Below, in pieces: positions 5,280 to 5,689 of a stretch of 5,689 nucleotides of DNA (positions are counted from its first letter, which is position 1; each line of letters begins with the position of its first letter). Source of the DNA: an uncultured Bacilli bacterium. GTDB lineage: Bacteria > Bacillota_I > Bacilli_A > RF39 > UBA660. The position numbers and the translations under genes were made by a program. The DNA lies in assembly GCA_910585915.1 (NCBI GenBank), contig CAJUGF010000052.1:3069-8757 (forward strand), written 5' to 3'. The notes beneath the pieces were generated by a model. That model did not search any database, was not told the origin of the DNA, and worked only from the letters and a program-made list of their open reading frames with translations.

Positions 5280-5689
5280 GCTAATGATTATAAATCCCCA
5301 AATGCAGAGATTGTAGGAAGAGAAGGAGTAATGTATAATGAAAATACAGAAAAAGTGCGATTTATCAAAGGCAAACATTATGGTATCTTTTCGAACGATA
5401 ACACTTATGCTGTCACTTTTAATCCCAAGGTCAATTTGCCACCAACGATAGTTCGAGAAAATAAACCTGTACGTCCTCCACCAACTAATCAGCACACAAC
5501 AAAAGGACTTCATGAACCACCAGTAAGCTTAACTGACGGAAAACATTATATTCACCATGGATATGTGAAAAAACCGCCACTTTTGCCTCCTTACCTGAAA
5601 AAGCCAGAAGATTTAGCTCGAATACAAGGATTAGCAGATGAAAATAATAAAGGATCAATAATATATGGACCTAAACACTCAGTTATAAT
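5277..5689 (+). CDS. Hypothetical proline-rich protein, N-terminal part; 3' end outside window
   Basis: From ATG 5277 the frame is open for 137 codons to the window edge with no stop, 22 bp after the capsid gene, and the start has the same AAATG context and T-rich leader as the other genes. The product begins MANDYKSPNAEIVGREGVMY. It contains two similar short motifs, FIKGKHYGIFSND (residues ~29-41) and LTDGKHYIHHG (~85-95), and four proline clusters: NLPPTI, PVRPPPTN, HEPPVSL and KKPPLLPPYLKKP. No signal peptide, membrane helix, Walker motif or protease triad is visible in the part present. The family is not recognised. Placement directly after the major capsid gene suggests a virion or assembly protein, possibly a minor or cement component, but this is inference from position alone. 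The adenain-like protease is also expected somewhere in such an element; nothing visible here supports that identity. Confidence 0.7.
   Translation, partial: MANDYKSPNAEIVGREGVMYNENTEKVRFIKGKHYGIFSNDNTYAVTFNPKVNLPPTIVRENKPVRPPPTNQHTTKGLHEPPVSLTDGKHYIHHGYVKKPPLLPPYLKKPEDLARIQGLADENNKGSIIYGPKHSVI

Larger units (their letters stand above)
1..5689 (+). mobile_element. Internal segment of a Maverick/Polinton-like element (polintovirus)
   Basis: An rve-type integrase, an FtsK/HerA-type packaging ATPase and a double-jelly-roll-type capsid protein lie side by side on one strand. This combination is known from Mavericks/Polintons, adintoviruses and Mavirus-type virophages. The gene packing is virus-like, with only 112 bp of spacer across six junctions. 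No terminal inverted repeat, target-site duplication, polymerase B or protease is visible, so both ends of the element lie outside the window. The sequence alone does not separate an integrated element from a free virus genome. The host is likely a protist using TAA as stop; a parabasalid is plausible but unproven. Confidence 0.85.

Noticed and set aside
5238..5513. Minus-strand 91-residue frame at the 3' end
   Set aside because: It overlaps the + strand partial gene that has the shared start motif, spans the capsid stop region, and shows no recognisable domain.
1..5689. Bacterial operon with Shine-Dalgarno sites, CRISPR array, tRNA or rRNA
   Set aside because: No purine-rich ribosome binding sites at consistent spacing precede the starts, no regularly spaced direct repeats occur, and no RNA-gene signature was seen.

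Overview
The window looks like the interior of a Maverick/Polinton-type (polintovirus) element, or a close relative such as an adintovirus or Mavirus-like virus, from a unicellular eukaryote. Three adjacent genes carry the core signature: a retroviral-type (rve) integrase with a chromodomain-like tail, an FtsK/HerA-type genome-packaging ATPase, and a large protein with the layout of a double-jelly-roll major capsid protein. The DNA is AT-rich (about two thirds A+T by eye) and no introns are evident. Every completed gene ends in TAA, which argues against a ciliate code with TAA reassigned. Tiny spacers and A-rich start contexts would fit a parabasalid host such as Trichomonas, whose genomes are known to be rich in Mavericks. 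The host is an inference and is not proven by the sequence.

Layout, all on the + strand: 2-598, 3' part of a probable minor capsid (penton-like) protein whose start lies outside the window; 610-1752, integrase; 1767-2624, packaging ATPase; 2644-3042, small Gly/Ala-rich basic protein resembling the adenovirus pVI/pX class of membrane-active core proteins; 3072-3560, highly charged coiled-coil/polyproline protein of unknown function; 3578-5254, probable major capsid protein; 5277 to the window end, 5' part of an unrecognised proline-rich protein. The six spacers are 11-29 bp and total 112 bp (about 2% of the window). The minus strand holds no convincing gene.

The genes together make a morphogenesis cassette: capsid subunits, a motor to fill the capsid, a possible membrane-penetration factor and an integrase. 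Protein-primed DNA polymerase B and an adenain-like protease, which normally complete such an element, are not here and would be expected in the flanks, as would terminal inverted repeats.

The most notable points are these. The integrase has Asn exactly where the third catalytic acidic residue should be (D65, D122, then N158, a D-35-N spacing), so this copy may be catalytically dead. All six visible gene starts read AAATG preceded by a T-rich block at a near-constant distance, and two leaders are 18/19 identical, suggesting a shared element-specific start or promoter signal. There are also two unrecognised proteins and a cysteine cluster in the capsid protein.
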